A DNA stretch of 43,559 nt from Martelella mediterranea (GTDB lineage: Bacteria; Pseudomonadota; Alphaproteobacteria; Rhizobiales; Rhizobiaceae), in assembly GCA_003001975.1 (NCBI GenBank), contig PVUG01000024.1:1-43559 (forward strand), read 5' to 3'. The translations under genes were made by a program, and so were the position numbers. The notes beneath the pieces were generated by a model. It ran no database searches. It was not told the DNA's origin and was given only the letters and a program-made list of their open reading frames with translations. Shown piece after piece: positions 1 through 7,524 of the stretch. Positions within the stretch are counted from its first letter, which is position 1; each line of letters starts with the position of its first letter.

Positions 1-221
1 TTGCGCGGTACGTGTCTGTCTTCATCCAACCAGTGATCGATCGTCGAAACGAACGCGTCCAGCTTCGGCCGCCGGACTGGTGATTGTCGCTGATAGCCAG
101 GAGGCGTCGAATACGACAGCATCTTCGCTACGCTGTCGCGGGATATGTTGAAGTGTTTGGATGCCTGACGTTGGCTCATCCCTTCCGAGACGGCCAGACG
201 AACCTTCAGATAAAGTTCCAC
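1..221 (-). CDS. istA: IS21-family transposase IstA, N-terminal part (runs off window)
   Basis: Reading from a GTG at 221 leftward, the frame stays open to the window edge (about 73 codons). It begins with V-E-L-Y-L-K-V-R-L-A-V and contains an N-terminal helix-turn-helix stretch (SQRQASKHFNISRDSVAKM) followed by a P-P-G-Y motif, a pattern typical of IstA proteins of IS21 elements. IstA is a DDE transposase acting with the AAA+ helper IstB; the catalytic core and IstB lie outside the window. The element's end lies just upstream at 343, so orientation and promoter side fit a normal IS21. The start choice rests on family alignment; a purine-rich stretch precedes the GTG. Confidence 0.75.
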   Translation of the reverse strand, partial: MELYLKVRLAVSEGMSQRQASKHFNISRDSVAKMLSYSTPPGYQRQSPVRRPKLDAFVSTIDHWLDEDRHVPR

Positions 222-343
222 GGTGTAGATCCTCTGTCCCTCCTGCGCTCATTGCAGAAGGAAGATAGGTGGCCGGATTTTACTCCGCCCGCGGACGAAT
301 TATTCCGCCGCTTCCGTGGCCGACTTTTGCACCGCCGTTCTCA
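222..343 (-). mobile_element. IS21 element terminus with internal repeats
   Basis: Upstream of istA, two 21-bp direct repeats at 269-289 and 316-336 match at most positions; both begin GTGGCCG and end CCGCC. Repeated transposase-binding sites near the ends are a known property of IS21. The end is placed at 343 because the IS110 reading frame on the same strand is intact down to 344 and breaks at an element-like TGA sequence at 343-341. Confidence 0.6.
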
Positions 344-640
344 GCGCGCATCGTTGCGATCGCTCTTATTCGGCTGCGCCTTGAGAAAAGCTTTGGTGTG
401 ACGGGTCTCGATGCAAATCACCTGAAGCCCGACCTTGACAAGACCGTCAAATAGCCATTGCGACAACGGCCCCGCTTCAAGCCCGATCCGCTCGATATGC
501 ATACTACACGCCTTCAAAACGACGACGAGATCATCGGGATGGCTGACGACCTTTGTCTCGCGGCAAATTTTACCCGCTTCATCGACAATGCAAATGGAGG
601 TCTCTTTCACCGAAACATCCAATCCGGCATAATACTTCAT
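344..640 (-). pseudogene. IS110-family transposase, N-terminal fragment interrupted by IS21
   Basis: The frame opens at the ATG at 640 and encodes MKYYAGLDVSVKETSICIVD, then a conserved RHTKAFLKAQPNKSDRNDAR block. These are the RuvC-like DEDD signatures of IS110/IS1111 transposases: the GLDVS aspartate near residue 8 and the K-x-D-x-x-D-A motif near residue 95. Family members run to about 320-400 residues; here homology stops after about 99 residues, exactly where the IS21 terminus begins. The simplest reading is insertion of IS21 into the IS110 gene, with the remainder outside the window to the left. The 180 bp between 640 and 823 hold no recognisable gene and probably include the IS110 leader. 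Confidence 0.8.
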
Positions 641-822
641 GCTGCGCTTCCTTTCCTGATGCTTGTGGCTGTTTCCAACAGACCACGTTTTATCATCAGC
701 TCGAAGCGCAGCACCTCAATGCCCGTCACTGGAGAGGGGGCTCAAGCCGAATACCCCATCTGACTCAATTTCGATGATATTTGGGATTCTGCTGACATGG
801 TTTTCGTTGGAGGATCAATGCC

Positions 823-999
823 ATGCGCTCCCAATTTCGTCTTTCCGGTCTGATCCCAGCCGAATTTGTGGTGGAAACAACTTGCGAGGATGCCACGGCA
901 ACCGCGATCTCCGCACGTGCTGCTTCGAGCTGTAGCTCATGCCCTCAATGTGGCACGGCGTCTGTCGATTTGCCTTTGAAACCGGGACTCGCGCCTTGA
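823..999 (+). pseudogene. ISL3-family transposase N-terminal remnant
   Basis: A short frame of 58 codons starts with MRSQFRLSGLIPAEF and carries the cysteine knuckle SCSSCPQCGTAS followed by a V-D-L-P stretch. This resembles the N-terminal zinc-finger region of ISL3-type transposases, which normally read C-P-x-C-G, a short arginine-rich linker, then a D-L-P motif. The linker seems to be missing, suggesting an internal deletion, and the frame stops soon after. The DDE core is absent. It is a decayed fragment, identified on motif only. Confidence 0.4.
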
Positions 1000-1090
1000 G
1001 CGTTTTCAAGGATTTGCGTGAGACTGAAGTGTAACGCCTTTCACTTCAAACGAGACTCCAGGGGGCTTTTGTTACACTCAAATTGGGATT

Positions 1091-1111
1091 GATCGACCGG
1101 TCGATCGACCG
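1091..1111. promoter_or_regulatory. Overlapping perfect palindromes upstream of the TniA-like gene
   Basis: GATCGACCGGTCGATC (1091-1106) and CGGTCGATCGACCG (1098-1111) are both perfect palindromes that overlap, formed by alternating GATCGACC and GGTCGATC units. They sit 13-33 bp before the ATG at 1124. This could be an operator for a dimeric regulator or transposase binding; no regulator of the element is present in the window. Confidence 0.35.
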
Positions 1112-1123
1112 TAATGTCGGTGT

Positions 1124-1933
1124 ATGATTTCACCCCTCGAAGACCCCAAAATCGGCCAGGACACTGGGGACGACGGTCCACAAGAATTCCTGCGAGATCT
1201 TTTGCGCCGTAGCGGTGGAACGGTAAATGCTGAGGTGGTCGCAGAGGCACGTGAAGAATATGGTATTCCGCGCTCGACGTTATTTCGGCTCGTTGCGCGG
1301 TTTAGAAAAACGCAGCGCACCTCAAGCCTCAAACCCAAAAAACGCGAGACGCAGGAAGGCGTGACCCGTCTGGACCCGAGAACGGAGCGGGTTATTGCCG
1401 AACAAGTGGATGACTTATGGCTCAAGAAGGAAAGGCCGAGCTTTGCTGCACTATTACGACGAATCCGGGAAGTCTGCCTTGCAGAGGGCCTGTCTGCTCC
1501 GGCCCGTAGAACAGTGCAACGGAGAGTTTCGGAACTGATCCCGATTTCCGCGGCCCGCAAGCGCGGGGAACGAGAGATCGAAGCTGCATCAACGCCAAGT
1601 CCTGGCCAGTTATCTGTTGCCAAGCCGAACGCTCTTTGGCAGATCGACCACACAATCGTCGATGTCATCGTTGTCGATGAACAGTATCGTCAGCCCATCG
1701 GACGGCCAGTGCTGACAATTGCTATTGATGTTTGCACCAGAATGGTCGCCGGTTTCCATTTGTCATTGGAAGCCCCGTCCAGAACGTCTGTTGGCCTTTG
1801 CCTCCTGCACGCGGTTTACGACAAAACGGCATGGCTGGACGAGAGGGGCATTGATATTCCCTGGCCCGTCGCCGGACTACCCACGGTTCTCCATTGCGAC
1901 AACGTCCTATGTCGAGAAAATCTGGCTGCTTAG
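1124..1933 (+). pseudogene. TniA/TnsB-like (Mu-type DDE) transposase, C-terminally truncated
   Basis: The 269-residue product has an N-terminal helix-turn-helix region (about residues 40-60), a second basic DNA-binding region (about 85-150) and the start of an rve/DDE core: LWQIDHTIVDVIVVD with first catalytic Asp175, and TVLHCDN with second Asp259. Large transposases of the TniA (Tn402/Tn5053) and TnsB (Tn7-like) group look like this but continue to 500-700 residues. Homology stops right after HCDN, at about 1904, where G-A-x-F would be expected, so the catalytic glutamate and C-terminal domain are lost. The last nine codons derive from unrelated DNA. Companion genes (tniB/tnsC, tniQ) are not seen. 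It should be inactive. Confidence 0.7.
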
Positions 1934-1977
1934 GTCAGTAGGTCATAGGGCATCCGGTGTCCCGGGTGCCTTGTCAA

Positions 1978-2255
1978 TGACCTGCACCCCGCATGGTCCC
2001 GCGTTTTGATGTAGAGTTTGCTCATTCATATGGAGCAGATTTATGCGAAAGAGCCGTTTCACCGAGGCGCAGATTATTGGGATGATCAAGGAACAGGAAG
2101 CCGGTCTTCCGACGTCCGAGATCTGCCGCAAGCACGGCCTGAGCCCTGCAAGCTTTTATAAGTTCAAGGCCAAATATGGTGGCCGCGGCTTCGTTCAATC
2201 CGGCCTACATGAGCTCGGACAGCGCAAGCCGATACCGCGACCCTGCCTCACATAA
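1978..2255 (+). pseudogene. IS3-family orfA remnant with element left end
   Basis: An ATG at 2043 encodes MRKSRFTEAQIIGMIKEQEA followed by a helix-turn-helix segment ending KAKYGG, the classic N-terminus of orfA proteins of the IS407-like group of IS3. After about 47 residues homology stops and the frame continues in unrelated sequence to 2255. About 65 bp upstream, TGACCTGCACCCC starting at 1978 looks like the terminal sequence of such an element, so 1978 is proposed as its left end. orfB is not adjacent. The fragment is inactive. Confidence 0.65.
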
Positions 2256-2506
2256 TCTTCCAGATTCCCTGGCTGAGCTTTGTCTGATTCATGGGATGTC
2301 GATTGATTGGAGGTCGACATGAGCACGAAGACGACAGAGGACGACTGGCCGGTAGCGCTTGAGGTTCTTCAGGCATCGTTCCCCCGCTAATTTCGACCTC
2401 GGTGTCGGTGTCAGCTTGGGATATTTTGACGCGCCGGGCTGACCAGCGGAGTGGTCGGCATGTGGAAAGAGTACTTGACGAACTGATCAAGGTCTCAGAA
2501 GTCATC
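2191..2506. other. Relic DNA without an intact gene
   Basis: Between the orfA remnant and the LacI promoter there is no convincing gene. A 23-codon frame at 2319-2390, preceded by TGGAGG, begins MSTKTTEDDW and resembles the start of IS5-type transposases, but it stops at once. The remainder shows only short frames on both strands. It is best read as decayed IS sequence at the left border of the sugar operon. Confidence 0.4.
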
Positions 2507-2574
2507 TTGACATCCTAAACGTTTAGCATTAACCAAATAGCCATCCTAAACGTTTATGACGCAGATAAACGTTA
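2507..2574 (+). promoter_or_regulatory. Promoter of the LacI-family gene with three operator-like palindromes
   Basis: TTGACA at 2507-2512 is a perfect -35 box; 17 bp later TAACCA (2530-2535) can serve as a weak -10. Site 1, CTAAACGTTTAG (2515-2526), is a perfect palindrome inside the promoter. Site 2, TAAACGTTTA (2547-2556), and a weaker site 3, TAAACGTTA (2566-2574), follow. All have the central CG typical of LacI/GalR operators, so the downstream LacI-family regulator probably binds here and represses itself. Confidence 0.6.
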
Positions 2575-2594
2575 CGTTTTGGGTGGAGGAAAAC

Positions 2595-3668
2595 ATGCGC
2601 AGAAAGACGATGCGTGACGTCAGCGTTGCCACGGGGCTTTCGACCTATACCGTTTCGCGCGCCCTTTCGGGGGCGGACGGCGTTTCGGCAGAGTCGCGCG
2701 CGCATGTCCTCAAGGTTGCGCGCGAGATTGGCTATATTCCCAATCGCGCAGCGCAGGAACTGCGACGCGCGAACCGCGATTCCGTCGCCGTCATCACCGC
2801 CAGCACATCCAACTCCTACTATCTGAACCTGATGGAGGGCATCCACCACGAGCTCAGATCCACAGGACGCGCCGTCATCGTCGGCGATATCGCGATTGAC
2901 GGCGTATACAGCGCCGAACTTGAAGATCAGCTCATCCGACGCCTGATCGAATCGCGGACGGCGGGCGTGATCGCGACTCTGACGCTAAGACCTGAAAACC
3001 TGAAGCTCCTTGACCAGTGGGACGTGCCGGTGGTCTTCGTCGACTCCGACCCGCCTGAAGGCGCCGGACACTATCCAAGCGTCACAACGGACAATTACAA
3101 GGCCAGCCTTACCGTCGGCGACCACGTCGCGTCCCATGGCTATGGCAACTGGCTTCTACTGATGTATCCGGAGAAATGGTCCACCCGCTTTGAACGCGAG
3201 CGCGGCATCCGGGACGCGGCCGCAAGGCACGCGGCCGATCTGACCATTATCGAATGCGAAAACAATGATCTGGCTGCGCAGGAGGCGCTCGCACGTCATC
3301 TTGAAGAAGCGGCTCGTCTGCCGGATGTGCTGATCGCCGGCAATAATCCGCTTCTGCTCGGCGTTCTCAAGCTCTGCCGCGAGAAGACGATCGGGATTCC
3401 CGGAGACATGGCCGTGGTCAGCTTTGACGATTTTGCCTGGGCGCCGCTGATGGATCCGCCGCTGACCGTTCTGGACGAGGACAGCAAATCCATCGGCAGT
3501 CGCGCCGCCGCAACGCTGACGGCCATCATCGAGCAGCAGATCGAAAGCGAGAAACGCAGCCAGCCCACGAAACCGGATTACAAACCCGAATACAGACAGC
3601 AGATGCCGGCACGACTTGTCGTGCGGCGTTCATGCGGCTGCTCTTCTGACACAAGGGAGAAAAACTAG
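2595..3668 (+). CDS. LacI/GalR-family transcriptional regulator
   Basis: The product has 357 residues. The N-terminal HTH (TMRDVSVATGLSTYTVSRAL, about residues 5-24) and hinge (IGYIPNRAAQELRR) are standard LacI family. A type I periplasmic-binding-protein-like sensor domain fills the rest, with the conserved V-V-S-F-D-D-F motif near residue 280 that family members use around the effector site. The start at 2595 is chosen over an in-frame ATG at 2556 because GGGTGGAGG directly precedes it and because 2556 overlaps the operators. It sits head to tail with the sugar ABC genes, so its effector is probably the imported sugar or a derivative. The substrate cannot be named from sequence. The C-terminal tail (SCGCSSD) is rich in cysteine and serine. 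Confidence 0.9.
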   Translation: MRRKTMRDVSVATGLSTYTVSRALSGADGVSAESRAHVLKVAREIGYIPNRAAQELRRANRDSVAVITASTSNSYYLNLMEGIHHELRSTGRAVIVGDIAIDGVYSAELEDQLIRRLIESRTAGVIATLTLRPENLKLLDQWDVPVVFVDSDPPEGAGHYPSVTTDNYKASLTVGDHVASHGYGNWLLLMYPEKWSTRFERERGIRDAAARHAADLTIIECENNDLAAQEALARHLEEAARLPDVLIAGNNPLLLGVLKLCREKTIGIPGDMAVVSFDDFAWAPLMDPPLTVLDEDSKSIGSRAAATLTAIIEQQIESEKRSQPTKPDYKPEYRQQMPARLVVRRSCGCSSDTREKN

Positions 3669-3710
3669 GAAACCGACCGGAGACCAGCCGGTTTCCAGGC
3701 CTCTAGAGGC
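3668..3710 (+). terminator. Stem-loop after the regulator gene
   Basis: GGAAACCG (3668-3675) pairs with CGGTTTCC (3689-3696), and the perfect palindrome GCCTCTAGAGGC (3699-3710) follows. No T-run follows, so this is more likely an attenuator or mRNA-processing structure separating regulator and transporter expression than a strong terminator. Confidence 0.4.
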
Positions 3711-3792
3711 AGCCAACCAATCCGCCGGACAATTCTCCGCCTGCGTGCTGGAACACGCCGGAAGCGGTGTTGATCAGTCGTTCAATGCAATC

Positions 3793-3820
3793 CGGAGCGA
3801 TTTTTTAGCGAACAGCTCCG
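3793..3820 (+). promoter_or_regulatory. Inverted repeat upstream of the binding-protein gene
   Basis: CGGAGC (3793-3798) and GCTCCG (3815-3820) flank an AT-rich 16-bp centre just before the GGGAGG ribosome-binding site (about 3830-3835). It may form a leader hairpin. No clear CG-centred operator like those at 2515-2574 was seen in 3711-3841. Confidence 0.3.
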
Positions 3821-3841
3821 CACTACCAAGGGAGGTATAGT

Positions 3842-4798
3842 ATGAAAATGAAATCCTGCACAAGGTCGGGCAGCCTGCTCACCGCCTCGGCGCTAGCCGC
3901 ACTCATGGCCTTTTCCCCCGCCAACGCGCAAGACCGGCAATTGCCTGACAAGATCGAGAAGATCGGGCTGATGGTACAGGACATGTCCAACCCCTTCTTC
4001 TCCGCCATGGAAAAGGGCGCAAAGGACGCCGCCGACCGGCTCGGCGCATCGCTCAACACCCAGGATGCCCAACTCGACCTGTCACGCCAGTACACCCAGA
4101 TCGACGCCTTCATTCAGCAGGGCGTGGACCTGATCGTCATCTCGTCGGTGGATGAGGCAGGGATCGAACCCGCCATCGAACAGGCCAAGGCCTCGGGCAT
4201 CATCGTCATGGCCGTGGATACGCCAGCCCATGGCGCCGATGCAGTGATCATGACCGACGCCGTTCAGGCGGGTGAGAAATCCTGCCAGTACCTGTTCGAG
4301 CAGATGGGCGGCGAGGGCAAGGTCCTCCTTGTCGACGGCACGCCGATCCAGACTATCATCGACCGGATCGACGGTTGCAACAATGTCCTCGAGAACTTCC
4401 CCGGCATTGAGGTCGTGGGCCACCAGTCCTCGATGAACGACAGGGCTTCAGGCCTTGCAGTCACCACCGACATGCTGACGGCGAACCCGGATGTTGACGG
4501 CATTTTCGGCATGAACGACCCCTCCGCGCTCGGTGCGGTTCTGGCAGTCGAACAGGCGGGCCTTGCCGACCATGTGGTCGTGACCGGCGTGGATGGAAGC
4601 CCCGAAGGCGTTGACGAACTGAAGCGCGAAGGCTCGCCCTTCATTGGAACGGCAACGCAGAACCCGGCGCAGATGGTCCGTGAAGCCGTGCGGATCGCCG
4701 AGGACATGATCGCCGGCAACCCTCCGGAAGAGACGACCATCCTCATCCCGAGCGTTCTGGTGACGCGCGATACGGTCGATGAATATCCGGGCTGGTAA
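3842..4798 (+). CDS. Sugar ABC transporter periplasmic binding protein (RbsB-like)
   Basis: The product has 318 residues. A signal peptide is evident: basic start, hydrophobic LLTASALAALMAF, and likely cleavage after S-P-A-N-A-Q near residue 30. The mature part follows the type I substrate-binding fold of the ribose/xylose/galactose group: KIGLMVQDMSNPFFSAMEKG at the first strand-helix, then DLIVISSVDEAGIEP, VDTPA, and FGMNDPSALGAVLA. It would capture a monosaccharide or sugar-like solute in the periplasm and deliver it to the ATPase and permease encoded downstream. The ATG at 3842 has an excellent upstream AGGGAGG. Position directly after a LacI regulator supports sugar-inducible expression. 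Exact ligand unknown. Confidence 0.9.
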   Translation: MKMKSCTRSGSLLTASALAALMAFSPANAQDRQLPDKIEKIGLMVQDMSNPFFSAMEKGAKDAADRLGASLNTQDAQLDLSRQYTQIDAFIQQGVDLIVISSVDEAGIEPAIEQAKASGIIVMAVDTPAHGADAVIMTDAVQAGEKSCQYLFEQMGGEGKVLLVDGTPIQTIIDRIDGCNNVLENFPGIEVVGHQSSMNDRASGLAVTTDMLTANPDVDGIFGMNDPSALGAVLAVEQAGLADHVVVTGVDGSPEGVDELKREGSPFIGTATQNPAQMVREAVRIAEDMIAGNPPEETTILIPSVLVTRDTVDEYPGW

Positions 4799-4832
4799 GG
4801 GCCGGCACACCCAGTCGGCATGAAATACGGGA

Positions 4833-4858
4833 GCACAGAGCGCCGAGGCGCTCTGTGC
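4833..4858 (+). other. Intercistronic hairpin between binding protein and ATPase genes
   Basis: GCACAGAGCGCC (4833-4844) and GGCGCTCTGTGC (4847-4858) form a perfect 12-bp stem with a two-base gap. There is no T-run. Such structures after binding-protein genes commonly stabilise the upstream mRNA and lower expression of the downstream ATPase, which matches the need for excess binding protein. Confidence 0.6.
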
Positions 4859-4877
4859 ACTGGGAAAGGAGCGCCTC

Positions 4878-6422
4878 ATGGCAGGCCAAACTGATGACCC
4901 CGAACCGCTTTTGAAACTGGAATCGATCAGCAAGCGCTACGGCGCCACGCTGGCGCTCGACAATGCGAGCTTCGATCTTCGCGCGGGAGAGGTTCACGCC
5001 CTCATGGGCGAAAACGGCGCCGGCAAATCCACACTGATGAAGGTTCTGGCCGGCAACATCACCCGCGACAGCGGGCGCATCCTGATGGACGGCAAGGAAA
5101 TCGAAATCCGCTCGGCACGTGATGCCCGCGCCCTTGGCATTGCGATCATTCACCAGGAACTGAATACCGTTCCGCAGATGACGGTCGCCGAAAATCTCAG
5201 CCTCGGCCAGGAGCCGGTCACGGGGCTGAGGATGCTGGACCGTCGTGCAATGCTGAAATCGGCGCGCGAGAAACTCGCCACGATTGGCTCCGACATCGAT
5301 CCCCGCAAGCCGCTTGGCTCACTCAGCGTCGGACGGCAGCAGATGGTCGAGATCGCCCGCGCCATCGGTGAAAATGCACGCGTTCTGGTGCTCGATGAAC
5401 CAACGGCCGCGCTTTCCCGGGCAGAGGCGGAGCAGCTCTATGCGCTCATCGCAAAGATGCGGGCCGAGGGCGTCGGTCTCGTCTATATCTCGCACCGCAT
5501 GGAAGAGGTCTGGCGTCTGGCCGATCGCGTCACGGTATTTCGCGACGGCTGTTTCGTCGGCACCAACCGGATGGAGGACACATCCCCGCAGGAGGTCGTC
5601 CGCATGATGGTCGGCCGATCCGTCGGGCACCTCTACGAACACCCCGACCGCAATCCGGGCAAAGCGGTCCTCAGCGTTCATGATCTTTCCGGAGACGGCG
5701 TCGAGGGCCCTGTCAGCTTTGATGTGCACGCAGGCGAGGTGGTCGCCATGGCCGGTCTTGTCGGCGCCGGCCGAACCGAGGTCGCCCGCCTGATCTTCGG
5801 CGCTGGCCGCCGAACGAGCGGCACGGTCTTCGTCAACGGACGGCCGTCGGCGCCCGCCGGCCCGAGGGACGCGATTACAGATGGCATCGGCATGCTTCCC
5901 GAGGACCGCAAGGTACAGGGGCTGTTCCTCGACCACACGGTCGCGGCGAACATCTCGATCAGTTCACTGCTGCAGTTCGTGCGCGCGGGCGTCCTGCGTG
6001 AAAAGCTGGAGCGGGCGGCGGTCGAACAGGAAATGAAGCGCCTTAACCTGAGGAGCAACGCTATCCGGCTGCCCGTCAAGGCGCTTTCAGGCGGAAACCA
6101 GCAGAAGGCGGCGGTTGCCCGCTGGCTCCTGCGCGACAGCGACGTGCTCATCATGGATGAACCGACCCGCGGCGTCGACATCGGCGCCAAGCGCGAAATC
6201 TACGAGATGATCCAGGAGCTTGCCGAAGCGGGCAAGGCGATACTGGTGATTTCCTCCGATCTGCCGGAGGCCATCGGCATCAGCGATCGCATCCTGGTCA
6301 TGCGGCACGGGCGTATCGTTCATGAAATGCCGTCGGCATCCGCAACCGAACAGGACGTCATGTTCCACGCGACCGGAACGGCAGCGCAAAACGCGCCGGC
6401 CGGCGAGGAGTTGTTACAGTGA
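4878..6422 (+). CDS. Sugar ABC transporter double ATPase (RbsA/XylG-like)
   Basis: The 514-residue protein contains two ABC nucleotide-binding domains. Domain 1 has Walker A GENGAGKST (about residue 44), signature LSVGRQQM (about 149) and Walker B VLVLDEPTAAL (about 170). Domain 2 has the degenerate P-loop GLVGAGRTE seen in this family, a complete signature LSGGNQQK (about 403) and Walker B LIMDEPTRGVDIG (about 425). This asymmetric pattern is characteristic of RbsA/MglA/XylG. The ATG at 4878 follows GGAAAGGAG. It is co-transcribed with the binding protein gene and overlaps the permease gene by four bases, implying translational coupling. It hydrolyses ATP on the cytoplasmic side to drive sugar uptake. 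Confidence 0.93.
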   Translation: MAGQTDDPEPLLKLESISKRYGATLALDNASFDLRAGEVHALMGENGAGKSTLMKVLAGNITRDSGRILMDGKEIEIRSARDARALGIAIIHQELNTVPQMTVAENLSLGQEPVTGLRMLDRRAMLKSAREKLATIGSDIDPRKPLGSLSVGRQQMVEIARAIGENARVLVLDEPTAALSRAEAEQLYALIAKMRAEGVGLVYISHRMEEVWRLADRVTVFRDGCFVGTNRMEDTSPQEVVRMMVGRSVGHLYEHPDRNPGKAVLSVHDLSGDGVEGPVSFDVHAGEVVAMAGLVGAGRTEVARLIFGAGRRTSGTVFVNGRPSAPAGPRDAITDGIGMLPEDRKVQGLFLDHTVAANISISSLLQFVRAGVLREKLERAAVEQEMKRLNLRSNAIRLPVKALSGGNQQKAAVARWLLRDSDVLIMDEPTRGVDIGAKREIYEMIQELAEAGKAILVISSDLPEAIGISDRILVMRHGRIVHEMPSASATEQDVMFHATGTAAQNAPAGEELLQ

Positions 6423-7450
6423 ACCCGAAAGATGAAGCCCTTCGCCGGCAGCCCCTGCAGGTGGAAAAGGAACCGTTTGATTTCGCCCGCTGGTGGGACC
6501 GTGTCGGTATCCTGATCGTATTGCTCGCGCTGGTCGTCTTCATGTCGATCTTTGCGCCGAACTTCGCGCGCGTTGACAACCTTTTCAACATCGCGCGCTC
6601 GATTTCAGTCAACGCCATTCTGGCAGCCGGGATGACCTTTGTCATCCTGACGAAGGGCATTGACCTATCCGTCGGCTCGACAGTCGCTGTTTCCGGCGTC
6701 GTCGCCGTGCTGGCGGCTATCGCAGGCGTGCCCGCCCCGTTTGCCATTCTCTCCGGCATGCTGGTCGGCGCCGCCTGCGGTATCGTCAATGGCGCTCTGG
6801 TCGCCTATATGGGCCTTGCGCCCTTCATCGTGACGCTTGGCCTGATGACCTTCCTGCGCGGGCTGGCCTATACCATGACCGAGGGGCAGCCGATCGTCTC
6901 GAGCAGCCTCAACTTCAAGGCGTTCGGCAGCGGTTATCTCGCTGATGTGCCGATCCCCGTCATTACCATGATCGTTGTCTATATCGTTGCCTGGTTCATT
7001 CTGGAACGCACGCGATTCGGACGGCACATCTATGCCGTCGGCGGCAATGAAGAGGCGGCAGAGCTGGCAGGCGTGCGCGTCAAGCGTATCCTGACAGCGG
7101 TCTATGTCATTGCCGGCCTGTGCGCGGGTCTCGCCGGCGTCATTTTCGCTGCCCGGGTGATTTCCGCGCAGCCAACGGCGGGCACAGGTTACGAGCTTGA
7201 CGCAATCGCGGCGGTCGTTCTTGGCGGCACCAGCCTTTCAGGCGGTCGCGGCCGGATCATCGGCACCCTGATCGGCGCCGTCATTCTGGGTGTTCTGAGC
7301 ACCGGCCTGATCCTGATGGATGTTCCCTTCTTCACCCAGCTTCTGATCAAGGGCGTGGTCATCATCTTCGCCGTTGCCATCGACAGCCTCAAGCAACGCA
7401 CTTTCAACTTCGGCTTCCTGTCACGCAAACAGGTCCCCCGTCGAAGCTAA
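6419..7450 (+). CDS. Sugar ABC transporter permease (RbsC-like)
   Basis: The 343-residue protein is strongly hydrophobic with about eight to ten predicted membrane segments, and it shows RbsC-family blocks: AAGMTFVILTKGIDLSVGS, PFIVTLGLMTFLRGLAYTMT, and GGTSLSGGRGRIIGTLIGA, the last being the cytoplasmic coupling region. The start is a GTG inside the stop of the ATPase gene (GTGA overlap), typical of coupled transporter genes. It forms the membrane channel for the sugar recognised by the binding protein at 3842. The N-terminal 25 residues are polar and precede the first membrane helix. Substrate not deducible. Confidence 0.92.
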   Translation: MNPKDEALRRQPLQVEKEPFDFARWWDRVGILIVLLALVVFMSIFAPNFARVDNLFNIARSISVNAILAAGMTFVILTKGIDLSVGSTVAVSGVVAVLAAIAGVPAPFAILSGMLVGAACGIVNGALVAYMGLAPFIVTLGLMTFLRGLAYTMTEGQPIVSSSLNFKAFGSGYLADVPIPVITMIVVYIVAWFILERTRFGRHIYAVGGNEEAAELAGVRVKRILTAVYVIAGLCAGLAGVIFAARVISAQPTAGTGYELDAIAAVVLGGTSLSGGRGRIIGTLIGAVILGVLSTGLILMDVPFFTQLLIKGVVIIFAVAIDSLKQRTFNFGFLSRKQVPRRS

Positions 7451-7458
7451 AGCAACAC

Positions 7459-7481
7459 GCAAAGGGCCCGGAGCCCTTTGC
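7459..7481 (+). other. Perfect stem-loop after the permease gene
   Basis: GCAAAGGGC (7459-7467) and GCCCTTTGC (7473-7481) form a 9-bp stem with a five-base loop, followed by CCCTCCC rather than a T-run. It probably acts as a processing or attenuation hairpin before the next gene. Confidence 0.5.
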
Positions 7482-7524
7482 CCCTCCCAGACTTCAATCT
7501 CACGTCTTGTGAAAGACCGACACC

